DNA from: an uncultured Lacinutrix sp. | GTDB lineage: Bacteria; Bacteroidota; Bacteroidia; Flavobacteriales; Flavobacteriaceae | DNA: 37,789 bases | Assembly: GCA_937129145.1 (NCBI GenBank) | Contig: CAKZMU010000001.1 | Coordinates: 1-37,789 of the forward strand | Direction: 5' to 3' | In this document: piece by piece, positions 25,706 to 34,045 of the stretch | Numbering within the stretch: the stretch's first letter is position 1 | Layout: the number at the start of each line of letters is the position of its first letter | Translations under genes and position numbers: made by a program | Notes under the pieces: generated by a model | Seen by the model: the letters and a program-made list of their open reading frames with translations, nothing else | Told to the model about the DNA's origin: nothing | The model's database searches: none

Positions 25706-25945
25706 ATGCTTAAAAAAATCCTCATTGCACCTTTTGTTTTTTTGGTAAGAATCTATCAAACAGTAATATCTCCATTAACTCCAGCCACTTGTAGATACCA
25801 ACCAACATGTTCTCATTACACCGTTGAAGCATTAAAAAAACATGGATTGCTTTATGGTGGCAAGCTAGCTATAAAAAGGATTTTTAGTTGTCATCCTTGG
25901 GGAGGCAGTGGTTACGACCCTGTTCCAGAGAAGGATGACAACTAA
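25706..25945 (+). CDS. yidD: Membrane protein insertion efficiency factor YidD
   Basis: A small protein of 79 residues that assists YidC-dependent membrane protein insertion. It has an amphipathic N-terminus ([23 protein letters not shown]), the signature [10 protein letters not shown] and the [12 protein letters not shown] motif near the end. The last residues, KDDN, are unusual: the codons that encode them form the right arm of a perfect 19-bp inverted repeat with codons upstream (25880-25898 and 25931-25949). A second copy of the yidD 3' end, encoding [16 protein letters not shown], lies downstream at 26019-26069 and looks like an older version of the tail. The core protein is intact, so it should be functional. 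Confidence 0.93.
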   Translation: MLKKILIAPFVFLVRIYQTVISPLTPATCRYQPTCSHYTVEALKKHGLLYGGKLAIKRIFSCHPWGGSGYDPVPEKDDN

Positions 25946-25949
25946 AAAT
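25880..25949. repeat. Perfect 19-bp inverted repeat in the yidD 3' end
   Basis: Left arm 25880-25898 (coding for FSCHP and flanks) and right arm 25931-25949 (coding for KDDN, the stop and three bases) are exact reverse complements, with a 32-base spacer coding for [10 protein letters not shown]. No T-run follows on either strand, so it is not a standard terminator. Confidence 0.9.
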
Positions 25950-26018
25950 TGCCCTCGCGCCAGCTCGCACGTTCGCTAAAAATGTACACCGTACATTTTC
26001 TTTTTCGCTCCGTCGCCA
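25950..26018. repeat. GC-richer hairpin segment between the two yidD tails
   Basis: A stretch with GC-rich ends (GCCCTCGCGCCAGCTCGC at 25951-25968 and CGCTCCGTCGCC at 26006-26017) around an exact inverted repeat AAAATGTAC (25979-25987) and GTACATTTT (25991-25999) with a 3-base loop. Its base composition differs from the AT-rich surroundings. It has no reading frame of note and may be a dispersed non-coding repeat or a MITE-like remnant. Confidence 0.6.
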
Positions 26019-26069
26019 TGGGGAGGCAGTGGTTATGACCCTGTTCCTGAAAAGGTTAATAAAAAATGA
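26019..26069 (+). pseudogene. Displaced duplicate of the yidD 3' end
   Basis: In one frame this reads [16 protein letters not shown] and stop. It matches the yidD end at 25898-25933, and the three differences inside the shared codons (TAC/TAT, CCA/CCT, GAG/GAA) are all synonymous. It has no start of its own and is probably the former end of yidD or a remnant of recombination with a related gene. Confidence 0.8.
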
Positions 26070-26141
26070 TATCTACACTTTACTAAGCCTTAAATATTCC
26101 ATTTCATTTACATATATTTACCTATCAAATTTTGATTATAT

Positions 26142-26975
26142 ATGCACGCTTTACAAATTGTTTGGAATCCAACTTCTGAAGGATTAGAAATTACAGACAA
26201 CTTTACAATTCATTATTACAGTATGATGTGGATGGCAGCCTTTATTTTAGGTTGGTACATCATAAAAAAAATCTATAAGCATGAAAATCAATCTGAAGAT
26301 AAATTAGATTCCTTATTCATCTATTCTGTGTTGGGAATTATGATTGGTGCTCGTTTAGGTCATGTTATTTTTTATCAACCAGAACTTTTTAAAGATGATT
26401 TTTTCAGCATCTTTTTACCTTTTAAATTTGCTGGTGGATTTGAATTTACTGGATTTCGCGGTTTAGCTAGTCACGGTGCAGCCATTGGTATGATTATTTC
26501 CATGTACTTGTATAATAAAAAAGTACTTAAAAAATCGGTTATCTGGATATTAGACCGCGTGGTTGTTCCAGTAGCTTTAGGTGCTATTTTTGTAAGGATT
26601 GGAAACTTCTTTAATTCTGAAATGATTGGTAAACCAGCCGACGAGTCACTTCCTTGGGCAATTATATTTAAAAAATTAGACAATGTCTCAAGACACCCTG
26701 GGCAATTATACGAAGCATTTGGGTATATATTCGTGTTTTTAATCCTTTGGTTTTTATACTGGAAAACAAAAAAAAGAGAACAACCTGGGTTTTTGTTCGG
26801 TTTATTTTTAGTGCTACTTATGGTAGTTCGATTAATAGTGGAAAACTTTAAAATCGCTCAAGTTGACGGACGAGAAGATTGGCTATTTACTTTAAATACA
26901 GGGCAAGTATTAAGCATTCCGTTTGTGCTTATTGGCTTGTATTTTATGTTTTTCTATAAACCTAAAGCAGCTTAA
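26142..26975 (+). CDS. lgt: Prolipoprotein diacylglyceryl transferase
   Basis: A 277-residue inner-membrane enzyme with about seven helices. It moves diacylglycerol from phosphatidylglycerol to the lipobox cysteine, the first step of lipoprotein maturation. Family motifs: IHYYSMMW, the GARLGHVIFYQ region, RGLASHGAAIGM, the signature RIGNFFNSEMIG and HPGQLYEA. Length is normal. The ATG is preceded by a short palindrome ATCAAA-T-TTTGAT (26124-26136). A DUF192 lipoprotein follows two bases after its stop, one of at least three lipoproteins in this window that need Lgt. Confidence 0.97.
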   Translation: MHALQIVWNPTSEGLEITDNFTIHYYSMMWMAAFILGWYIIKKIYKHENQSEDKLDSLFIYSVLGIMIGARLGHVIFYQPELFKDDFFSIFLPFKFAGGFEFTGFRGLASHGAAIGMIISMYLYNKKVLKKSVIWILDRVVVPVALGAIFVRIGNFFNSEMIGKPADESLPWAIIFKKLDNVSRHPGQLYEAFGYIFVFLILWFLYWKTKKREQPGFLFGLFLVLLMVVRLIVENFKIAQVDGREDWLFTLNTGQVLSIPFVLIGLYFMFFYKPKAA

Positions 26976-26977
26976 TC

Positions 26978-27481
26978 ATGAAGTTAAACAATTTGACTAA
27001 GTCTTTAATTGTGTTAGCAATAAGCTCGTTGCTTTTGTTAATTACATCATGTAAAGAGGATAAAAAAATAATTACTCCTATAGAAATTACTTTTAAAAAA
27101 GAGGGTGAATTAAGCTTGTTTAAAGCCGAAACCGATTCGTTAATTGCGAAATTTGATATCGAAATTGCTGATGACGAATACGAAACACAAACAGGTTTAA
27201 TGAATCGTAAGTCTATGAAAAACGACAACGCTATGTTGTTTATTTTTCCTGATATGCAAATGCGTGCATTTTACATGAAAAACACACTCATTCCTTTAGA
27301 TATTATTTATTTAGATAACAACAATACTATTGTAAGCATACAAGAAAATGCTAAGCCGTTAGACGAATCTTCGCTACCTTCAGGTACTCCAGCACAATAT
27401 GTTCTTGAAATTAATGGTGGTCTATCACAACAACTTAATATTGAAGTTGGTGATAAAATGAGCTTTACAAAAACTGATTAA
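26978..27481 (+). CDS. DUF192 lipoprotein
   Basis: A protein of 167 residues with a lipoprotein signal (LLLLITSCKED, lipobox ITSC). The DUF192 domain occupies about 45-165. Its conserved core, TGLMNRKSMKND, AMLFIF, FYMKNTLIPLDIIYLD and PAQYVLEINGG, is intact. The family is widespread, small and beta-rich; its role is unknown. It is cotranscribed with lgt, whose product lipidates it. Confidence 0.9.
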   Translation: MKLNNLTKSLIVLAISSLLLLITSCKEDKKIITPIEITFKKEGELSLFKAETDSLIAKFDIEIADDEYETQTGLMNRKSMKNDNAMLFIFPDMQMRAFYMKNTLIPLDIIYLDNNNTIVSIQENAKPLDESSLPSGTPAQYVLEINGGLSQQLNIEVGDKMSFTKTD

Positions 27482-27503
27482 CAGTCTTAATTTATTAAAA
27501 AGT

Positions 27504-27531
27504 AAAAAGCCTTTCTTTTCAGAAAGGCTTT
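27504..27531 (-). terminator. Terminator of secDF
   Basis: 11-bp stem AAAGCCTTTCT (27506-27516) with AGAAAGGCTTT (27521-27531), loop TTTC, then a short T-run on minus from 27508-27504. It lies between the convergent DUF192 and secDF genes and may act in both directions. Confidence 0.8.
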
Positions 27532-27554
27532 CATATTATATATAACTAAAAAAA

Positions 27555-30500
27555 TTACTTCTTCTTTTTATCTAATCTATTAATAGTATCTCGCATTACT
27601 GGAGTTGCTATGAATACCGATGAGTAAGTACCTACTATCACACCAACAATTAAAGCAAATAATAAACCTCTAAGAGACTCAGCACCAAAAATAAACATCG
27701 CCAATAACACCACTAAGGTTGTTAGCGAAGTGTTTAATGTTCTACTTAATGTACTATTTAATGCGGTGTTTACAGTTTTATCAAACTCCCAACTAGTGTG
27801 TTCATTTAAAAACTCCCTAATTCTATCAAACACAACCACGGTATCATTCAACGAATAACCAATTACTGTTAAGATAGCTGCAATAAATGCTTGGTCAATT
27901 TCCATACTAAATGGCATAAATCGCCATGTAATTGAGAAGACACCTAATACAATTAATACATCATGAAATACTGCCGCAACTGCACCTAATGAGAATTGCC
28001 ATTTTTTGAATCGTAATAGGATGTACAAGAATACTACTATTAACGACCCTAAGATTGCCCAAATAGATGATTTTTTAATATCATCGGCAATAGTTGGGCT
28101 TACTTTTCCAGAATACATAACACCAACCTCATTATCGCTATCGCTAAAATTCTCATAGCTTAATCCGCTAGGTAAAAACGCACCTAATGATTGGTGAAGT
28201 TTAGTTTGTATTTCGTCATCAACTTCAGTTGAGTTTTCATTAATTTTATACTTAGTTGATATTTTTAATTGATTAGCACTACCAATAGTTTTAACTTCTG
28301 CACTACCAAATGTAGCAACAACTGCGTCTTTAACTTCTTCAACATTTACATCTTGTGCAAAGCGAACCGTATAAGTTCTACCTCCAACGAAATCAATTCC
28401 TTCATCCAATCCTGTAGTAAATAACGATGCTAAACCTCCTGCTATAATAATGGCAGAAAATACGTAAGCAATCTTACGCTTTTTTAACCAGCTAATATTA
28501 ATATTTCTAAATAAGCCTTTGGTTATTGAGGTTGAGAAATCCAGTTTACCACCTTTATTTACATACCAATCAATTAGCAATCTAGTAATAAATATGGCTG
28601 TAAATAATGACGTTATAATACCAATTAATAATGTAGTTGCAAACCCTTTAATTGGCCCTGTACCAAATACAAATAAGATTAATGCTGTTAAGCCTGTAGT
28701 AATGTTCGCATCTAAAATTGATGATAGTGCATTACTAAATCCATCTTTAATTGATTCTTTTTGACCTTTACCTTTAGCAATTTCTTCACGAACACGTTCG
28801 TAAATAAGTACGTTTGCATCCACCGCAATACCAATAGTTAAAACAATACCTGCAATTCCAGGAAGTGTTAATACAGCTCCTAAACCTGCTAAAATACCAA
28901 AGATTAAAACGATGTTTAACAATAAAGCAATATCAGAGAAAATCCCTGCTTTACCATAGTAAAAAATCATCCATATTAATACCAAACTTAAAGCTATTAA
29001 GAAAGATTTCATTCCGCTATCAATAGCTTCTTGACCTAAAGAAGGTCCAACAACATCTGCTTGAACTATCTCTGCTGATGCTGGCAATTTACCTGCTCTT
29101 AATACGTTTGCTAAATCTATCGCTTCATTTAACGTGAAGTTACCAGATATAGAAGAGTTTCCTCCTGAAATTGGACCAGTTGTCACACCAGGAGCAGAAT
29201 AAACTATATCATCTAACACAATGGCTATTTGACTTTGCTGAGCATAAGCTCTACCTGTCATTTCTTCCCATACTTTAGCACCTTTACCATTCATTTGCAT
29301 AGACACTTCTGACTCTCCAGTAGGTCCAAATTGGTTACGAGCATCTACTACAACTCCACCACTTAATTCTGGTGTATCTTCCCTATTACCTTTTAAAGCA
29401 TAAAGCTCAACAAGTGGGTTGTCTTTAGTTTGTTTTCCCCAAACAAATTCAGCATAACGCTGTTCTGCTGGCAATAAGTTTCTTACTTCAGGCTTACTTA
29501 AATACTCTAATACTAGCTCTTTATCTTTTGCTTCAAACATAGCTAATATTGGCGAGCCTACTTGCCCAGGCACTCTAATCAAGTCAAATAAAGGGCCTAA
29601 AGTTGCAACGTCAGTTGAATCGGTAGAAGTTTCACCTAATAAATCATCAACAGTACTGTCTTGCTCGTCTTGTGGTTCAGCTTCTTCAGCTTCTGGTTTT
29701 GTATCAACTAAATCTTTTAAAACTTCGTTGGCTTGGTTTAAAAACCCTCCTAATTCTTCAGCTTTATAAACATCCCAAAACTCTAATTGTGCCGTTGTAG
29801 TAATTAACTCTGTTGCACGTTGTTTATCTTTAACTCCTGGTAATTCTACTAAAATTCGACCAGAATTTCCTAAACGTTGAATGTTTGGTTGAGTCACCCC
29901 AAATTGGTCAATACGTTTACGTAATACTTCAAAAGCTGAAACGATTGATTCGTCAATTTTTGTTCTTAAAATTGGCTTCACCTCATCATCAGTCATATTA
30001 AAAGTGATTTCATCACTTAAATCACGATTTGCAAAAATATCTGGAGATGCTAATTTTGTATCGCCCTTAATAGCATCAAATGCTACAAAGAAATCGTCTA
30101 AATATGTGTTCTGGCTATTTTTCTGTAATTCTTCAGCATCAGCTAAAGCTTTATTAAATACAGGGTCTTTACTGTTATTTGCCAATCCTTTTAAGATATC
30201 GTCAACTTGAATTTGAAGAATCACACTAATACCTCCTTTAAGGTCTAGACCAAGGTTCATCGCTTTTTCTTTAACCTCAGTATAGGTGTAATCTGCAATA
30301 CCAATATTAAATACTTTAATATTTTCGTTTACAATCAGTCCGTTTGCATCAACTCTATCTGTAGCAACTTTACTGGTTAAAAGAGAATCTAAATAACGAG
30401 CTTCTTCAGCACTTCGTTTATCGGCATAATTTTCTTCCGTTTCAGCAATTTTGCTTATTGCTGCTTCTTTTGCATTGCTTTCAATTTGGTTTGCTTTAAA

Positions 30501-30575
30501 AGTAAATGATAACTGATAAATACTTACCAAACCAAATAACAGTGCAAATAACTTTACTAATCCTTTATTTTGCAT
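27555..30575 (-). CDS. secDF: Protein translocase SecDF, fused
   Basis: A fused SecD-SecF of 1006 residues, an RND-type inner-membrane protein that uses the proton gradient to pull proteins through SecYEG; the fused form is the rule in Bacteroidota. The SecD half has GLDLKGGISVILQIQ (about 91-105), a large periplasmic domain, and the membrane motif AVDANVLIYERVREE. The SecF half has GIDFVGGRTYTVRF and GYSLNDTVVVFDRIRE. About twelve helices in all. An acidic, Ser/Thr-rich insertion (about 295-335, EAEEAEPQDEQDSTVDD) lies in the SecD periplasmic part. It has a full-consensus promoter and its own terminator, so it is monocistronic. Confidence 0.97.
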   Translation of the reverse strand: MQNKGLVKLFALLFGLVSIYQLSFTFKANQIESNAKEAAISKIAETEENYADKRSAEEARYLDSLLTSKVATDRVDANGLIVNENIKVFNIGIADYTYTEVKEKAMNLGLDLKGGISVILQIQVDDILKGLANNSKDPVFNKALADAEELQKNSQNTYLDDFFVAFDAIKGDTKLASPDIFANRDLSDEITFNMTDDEVKPILRTKIDESIVSAFEVLRKRIDQFGVTQPNIQRLGNSGRILVELPGVKDKQRATELITTTAQLEFWDVYKAEELGGFLNQANEVLKDLVDTKPEAEEAEPQDEQDSTVDDLLGETSTDSTDVATLGPLFDLIRVPGQVGSPILAMFEAKDKELVLEYLSKPEVRNLLPAEQRYAEFVWGKQTKDNPLVELYALKGNREDTPELSGGVVVDARNQFGPTGESEVSMQMNGKGAKVWEEMTGRAYAQQSQIAIVLDDIVYSAPGVTTGPISGGNSSISGNFTLNEAIDLANVLRAGKLPASAEIVQADVVGPSLGQEAIDSGMKSFLIALSLVLIWMIFYYGKAGIFSDIALLLNIVLIFGILAGLGAVLTLPGIAGIVLTIGIAVDANVLIYERVREEIAKGKGQKESIKDGFSNALSSILDANITTGLTALILFVFGTGPIKGFATTLLIGIITSLFTAIFITRLLIDWYVNKGGKLDFSTSITKGLFRNINISWLKKRKIAYVFSAIIIAGGLASLFTTGLDEGIDFVGGRTYTVRFAQDVNVEEVKDAVVATFGSAEVKTIGSANQLKISTKYKINENSTEVDDEIQTKLHQSLGAFLPSGLSYENFSDSDNEVGVMYSGKVSPTIADDIKKSSIWAILGSLIVVFLYILLRFKKWQFSLGAVAAVFHDVLIVLGVFSITWRFMPFSMEIDQAFIAAILTVIGYSLNDTVVVFDRIREFLNEHTSWEFDKTVNTALNSTLSRTLNTSLTTLVVLLAMFIFGAESLRGLLFALIVGVIVGTYSSVFIATPVMRDTINRLDKKKK

Positions 30576-30623
30576 TATTAAATTGTTTATTGGGTCAAAC
30601 TATTCTTAATTTTTTAGAAGGAG

Positions 30624-30653
30624 CAAATATAATTTTTACTCGTAGTTTGACAA
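30624..30653 (-). promoter_or_regulatory. Promoter for secDF
   Basis: On minus, TTG (30653-30651), exactly 19 bases, TATATTTG (30631-30624), the full Bacteroidota consensus, 48 bases before the secDF ATG. Confidence 0.7.
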
Positions 30654-30748
30654 TTAATATTTGGGTTTAAATTGTTTTTTTAAAAGCTTTTCGATTTTAC
30701 ACAAAAAGCGTGTGAAGTAACAGGAAATACTAAGTCTTAACTAATGTA

Positions 30749-31366
30749 TTATCCTAAAGTGTAAGGTCCAGCTCTAACCTCTGGAATTTTATGAGAGTTA
30801 CAACTAAATATAAATCTATTTTGGTTATAGAACTTATAAGTTGTTGTTTCATTTTGTTTATGAAAGGTGAAAGTACTAGGTACTTTGTTAGCAAAAAAAT
30901 TAGTTTCTAAATTTTGCTTATAATCTTTATTAGAAGAAGATGATGACGTAGCTACACCTCTAATATTTAAATCACTATCAGAAACTGTTTTGATTTCATA
31001 TACATCAAAATTAAATGAGCTTTTAGACTCATCTGTAGGCAATTTCGAAGAATGCTTTTCATTAAGAGAAATTTCACCAGAATTCAATAAAATTTGCTCT
31101 ATATCTGAAACTTTAGATGTACTGTGGTAAGTAATATTAAACTCACCATTATCAAACTTAGTAATTTTGATATTAGAAACACCTACAGCTTCTAACTGAT
31201 GTTTTATATCCGAAATAGCTTCTTCTACCTCATCGTAATCTATAGCATTACTTGTAAAATACAATGCTATTTCCTGATTAGGCTTAGATATACTTTGCTG
31301 AGTTACAACTCCGCTTAAAAAAGCCAGAATTACAACAAAACCAATTATATACCATTTTTTATTCAT
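30749..31366 (-). CDS. Membrane-anchored protein of unknown function
   Basis: A protein of 205 residues starting MNKKWYIIGFVVILAFLSGVV: one N-terminal helix (signal anchor) followed by a soluble domain of about 180 residues. Within it, a predicted alpha-beta unit (about 30-85, EVEEAISDIKHQLEAVGVSNIKIT then FNITYHS) resembles a small ferredoxin-like fold. A serine run (TSSSSSN) forms a linker near residue 145, and the tail ends in VRAGPYTLG. I do not recognise a family. The reading frame extends upstream to 31423, but a full-consensus promoter lies at 31371-31401. The start is therefore placed at ATG 31366, almost at the predicted transcript start. Confidence 0.72.
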   Translation of the reverse strand: MNKKWYIIGFVVILAFLSGVVTQQSISKPNQEIALYFTSNAIDYDEVEEAISDIKHQLEAVGVSNIKITKFDNGEFNITYHSTSKVSDIEQILLNSGEISLNEKHSSKLPTDESKSSFNFDVYEIKTVSDSDLNIRGVATSSSSSNKDYKQNLETNFFANKVPSTFTFHKQNETTTYKFYNQNRFIFSCNSHKIPEVRAGPYTLG

Positions 31367-31370
31367 GCGC

Positions 31371-31401
31371 CAAATATATGATTTACCTAAAGATTTGACA
31401 A
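31371..31401 (-). promoter_or_regulatory. Promoter for the orphan gene, possibly leaderless
   Basis: On minus, TTG (31401-31399), 20 bases, TATATTTG (31378-31371). The element ends four bases before ATG 31366-31364, so the transcript should begin at or very near the start codon. Confidence 0.6.
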
Positions 31402-31617
31402 TATAATTGACATATTTATACAAAAAACCAGAATGTTACCGATAGAAATAAATATATGTTCGATGAAATTAAATTTCTATTAATCTAAACGGAATTATTT
31501 ATCATTTTAACTATTTTTATCGCTGCTTACTTTTTAACAAGTAAAATTTAAGTATACATATAATTATTAGTTATAAATTAATTACATTGAACCTCTTAAA
31601 ATAAAAACCAACAACCT

Positions 31618-33294
31618 ATGGCGCATTTAACAGATATTGAAATCGCTCAAGCAAACGACATTACTCACATTAAAAACATTGCAAAAAAATTACATATTTC
31701 TGAAGATGACTTGGAGTTATATGGTAAATACAAAGCTAAACTTCCTTTAAATCTTATTGACGAAAATAAGATTAAAGACAATAATTTAGTATTAGTAACT
31801 GCCATAACACCTACACCTGCAGGTGAAGGAAAAACTACTGTTTCTATTGGTCTAACCGAAGGACTTAATAAAGTTGGCAAGCAAGCCACTGTAGTCTTAC
31901 GTGAACCATCACTTGGTCCTGTCTTTGGAATTAAAGGTGGTGCAGCTGGTGGAGGCTACTCTCAAGTGGTACCAATGGAAGACATTAATTTACATTTTAC
32001 AGGCGATTTTAATGCGGTTGAAAAAGCAAATAACCTGCTATCTGCTTTAATTGATAATAACATCCAAAGTAAAACACGAAATTTGAATATTGACCCACGT
32101 ACCATTTTATGGAAACGTGTTATCGATATGAACGACCGTGCATTACGCCAAATAACCATTGGTCTTGGTGGTACTGCAAATGGTATTCCTCGTGAAGATG
32201 GTTTTAATATAACTCCAGCTTCTGAAGTGATGGCTATTTTATGTATGGCTACCGATTTTGAGGATTTAAAAAAACGTTTAGGTGATATTTTTATTGGTTT
32301 TACATTTGATAAAAAACCTGTTTTTGCAAGAGATTTAAATGCCGAAAATGCAATGGCCATTTTATTAAAAGATGCTGTTAAACCTAATTTAGTTCAGACC
32401 TTGGAAGAAAACCCAGCGATTATTCATGGTGGTCCATTTGCAAATATTGCTCAAGGAACCAATACGATTATTGCTACTAAAATGGGATTATCTTTATCTA
32501 ATTACGTCGTAACTGAAGCTGGTTTTGGTGCCGATTTAGGTGCCGAAAAGTTCTTGAATATTAAATCGGCTTACGCAGGATTAAATCCTAAATGTGTTGT
32601 GTTGGTTGCAACTGTAAGAGCTTTACGTCATCATGGTGGTGTTAAAAAAGAAGATTATAACACACCTAATTTAGATGCTGTAAAAGATGGATTTAAAAAC
32701 TTAGAAAAACATATTGAAAATATTAGAAAATATAATATTGAACCTGTAGTTGCTATTAATGCGTTTGTATCAGATTCAGAAGAAGAAATTAATTATGTAA
32801 AAGCTACTTGTGAAGGTTTAGGTGTTCAAGCAGTATTATCTGAAGGTTGGGCAAAAGGTGGAGAAGGTACAAAAAACCTTGCTGATGCTGTTGTAAATGT
32901 TGTTGAAAATAAAGCTACACAATACAAACCACTTTACGACTGGAAAAGCCCTGTAAAAGACAAAATTGAAACCATTGCCAAAGAAATTTATGGCGCAGAT
33001 GGTGTGATTTATGATAAAAAAGCAGAGTTAAATCTTAGACGTATCGACAGACTTGGGTTTAACGATTTTGCTATTTGTATGGCAAAAACACAGAAATCAT
33101 TCTCAGATGATGATAAACTTATTGGAAGGCCAACTGGTTTTAAAGTCACCGTTCGTGAAATAGAAATTGCTGCTGGTGCACAATTTATCATTCCAATTTT
33201 AGGAAAAATGATGCGTATGCCTGGGTTGCCTGCTGTTCCAGCTTCCGAAGGTATGTCTATTGATAATGATGGTGTGATTTCAGGATTATCATAG
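31618..33294 (+). CDS. fhs: Formate--tetrahydrofolate ligase
   Basis: A 558-residue cytosolic enzyme making 10-formyl-THF from formate, THF and ATP. The P-loop-like motif [14 protein letters not shown] (about 65-78) is intact. Other family blocks are [23 protein letters not shown] (about 95-117), the [16 protein letters not shown] segment, [13 protein letters not shown], and [12 protein letters not shown]. Length is normal. It stands alone on plus and ends in a 40-bp perfect palindrome that serves as terminator for both strands. About 250 bp separate its ATG from the divergent orphan gene; I see no consensus promoter in this gap, only AT-rich sequence. Confidence 0.97.
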   Translation: MAHLTDIEIAQANDITHIKNIAKKLHISEDDLELYGKYKAKLPLNLIDENKIKDNNLVLVTAITPTPAGEGKTTVSIGLTEGLNKVGKQATVVLREPSLGPVFGIKGGAAGGGYSQVVPMEDINLHFTGDFNAVEKANNLLSALIDNNIQSKTRNLNIDPRTILWKRVIDMNDRALRQITIGLGGTANGIPREDGFNITPASEVMAILCMATDFEDLKKRLGDIFIGFTFDKKPVFARDLNAENAMAILLKDAVKPNLVQTLEENPAIIHGGPFANIAQGTNTIIATKMGLSLSNYVVTEAGFGADLGAEKFLNIKSAYAGLNPKCVVLVATVRALRHHGGVKKEDYNTPNLDAVKDGFKNLEKHIENIRKYNIEPVVAINAFVSDSEEEINYVKATCEGLGVQAVLSEGWAKGGEGTKNLADAVVNVVENKATQYKPLYDWKSPVKDKIETIAKEIYGADGVIYDKKAELNLRRIDRLGFNDFAICMAKTQKSFSDDDKLIGRPTGFKVTVREIEIAAGAQFIIPILGKMMRMPGLPAVPASEGMSIDNDGVISGLS

Positions 33295-33308
33295 AACTTA
33301 AAAATAAG

Positions 33309-33348
33309 AGCATAAAAAAACCAGCCAATTGGCTGGTTTTTTTATGCT
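33309..33348. terminator. Bidirectional terminator, 40-bp perfect palindrome
   Basis: AGCAT, seven A, CCAGCC, AA, then the exact reverse complement. It gives a GGCTGG hairpin with T-runs on both strands, and ends both fhs and the convergent DUF4412 gene. Confidence 0.93.
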
Positions 33349-33361
33349 TTAAAGAATATTC

Positions 33362-34024
33362 TTAGTTTCCTAAAATCATATTATTTTCTGTGTAACCTTC
33401 TGGTACTGTCATGTCAAATTTAGAATCGTCAATACTTTCCTTTTTAACATCAGTAACTTCAAATGTCATTGTCATGGCTGCTCCCATTTGGTTTATTTCC
33501 ATTACCATATACATTGGCATTCCTTTTATTTTATCACCAAATAATGCAGTTTGTTGCATAGGTATATCAAAAGCATCAGATACATAAAGTTTCATAGTTG
33601 ACTCAGCTCCACCTTCTTCCATACTTATGTCCACTCGCTTGCATTCATAACCTAAAATAGTCTTTGTTTCATCAGTTGGAGTAACAGTTATTTTTTCTAA
33701 CTGTTCTTCAGTAAGACTCATGCTTTTTTTACCATATAATTTGCCCATAGGACCATCCATAAGCATTAGCATTTCTTCGCTTGCTTGATTTATTATAACA
33801 GTAATATCTCCAGACATTGGATTTGAAATTTCAGCTCTGGATTTTCCTTTTTTGAAATACGTAGTTGTAGTCATATCTCCAATCATAGCCAACTGAGCAT
33901 TCATTTGCTCATTATCACTCGACATTGTTTGCTTCATTGTGATAACACCTTCCGATATTTTGTCTTGAGCAAAAGTGCTTAAGCTAAATACCGCAAGCAC
34001 AACTAATAATACTAATTTTTTCAT
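33362..34024 (-). CDS. Exported DUF4412 protein
   Basis: A protein of 220 residues with a signal peptide (MKKLVLLVVLAVFSLSTFAQ, cleavage after FAQ). The mature part fits DUF4412: a beta-rich domain with GVITMKQTM, TYFKKGKSRAEI, ILGYECKRVDI and a C-terminal FDMTVPEGY. The domain is common in Bacteroidota periplasmic or outer-membrane proteins and resembles lipid-carrying LolA-like folds, but no function is proven. It is methionine-rich (more than 20 Met, many in 74-100 and 166-195). The gene starts 21 bp after the mdh stop and is probably cotranscribed with it. Confidence 0.85.
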   Translation of the reverse strand: MKKLVLLVVLAVFSLSTFAQDKISEGVITMKQTMSSDNEQMNAQLAMIGDMTTTTYFKKGKSRAEISNPMSGDITVIINQASEEMLMLMDGPMGKLYGKKSMSLTEEQLEKITVTPTDETKTILGYECKRVDISMEEGGAESTMKLYVSDAFDIPMQQTALFGDKIKGMPMYMVMEINQMGAAMTMTFEVTDVKKESIDDSKFDMTVPEGYTENNMILGN

Positions 34025-34045
34025 GTTGTTTTTTTGTTTATAAAT

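Noticed and set aside
26019..26069. Second yidD gene
   Set aside because: Only the last 16 codons are present, with no start codon or N-terminal part; it is a displaced gene end.
31424..31617. Riboswitch or small RNA upstream of fhs
   Set aside because: The gap is AT-rich with no conserved stem, T-run or recognisable riboswitch core.
33309..33348. A 40-bp perfect palindrome as a mobile-element end or origin
   Set aside because: A GC stem flanked by A and T runs between two convergent genes is a normal bidirectional terminator.
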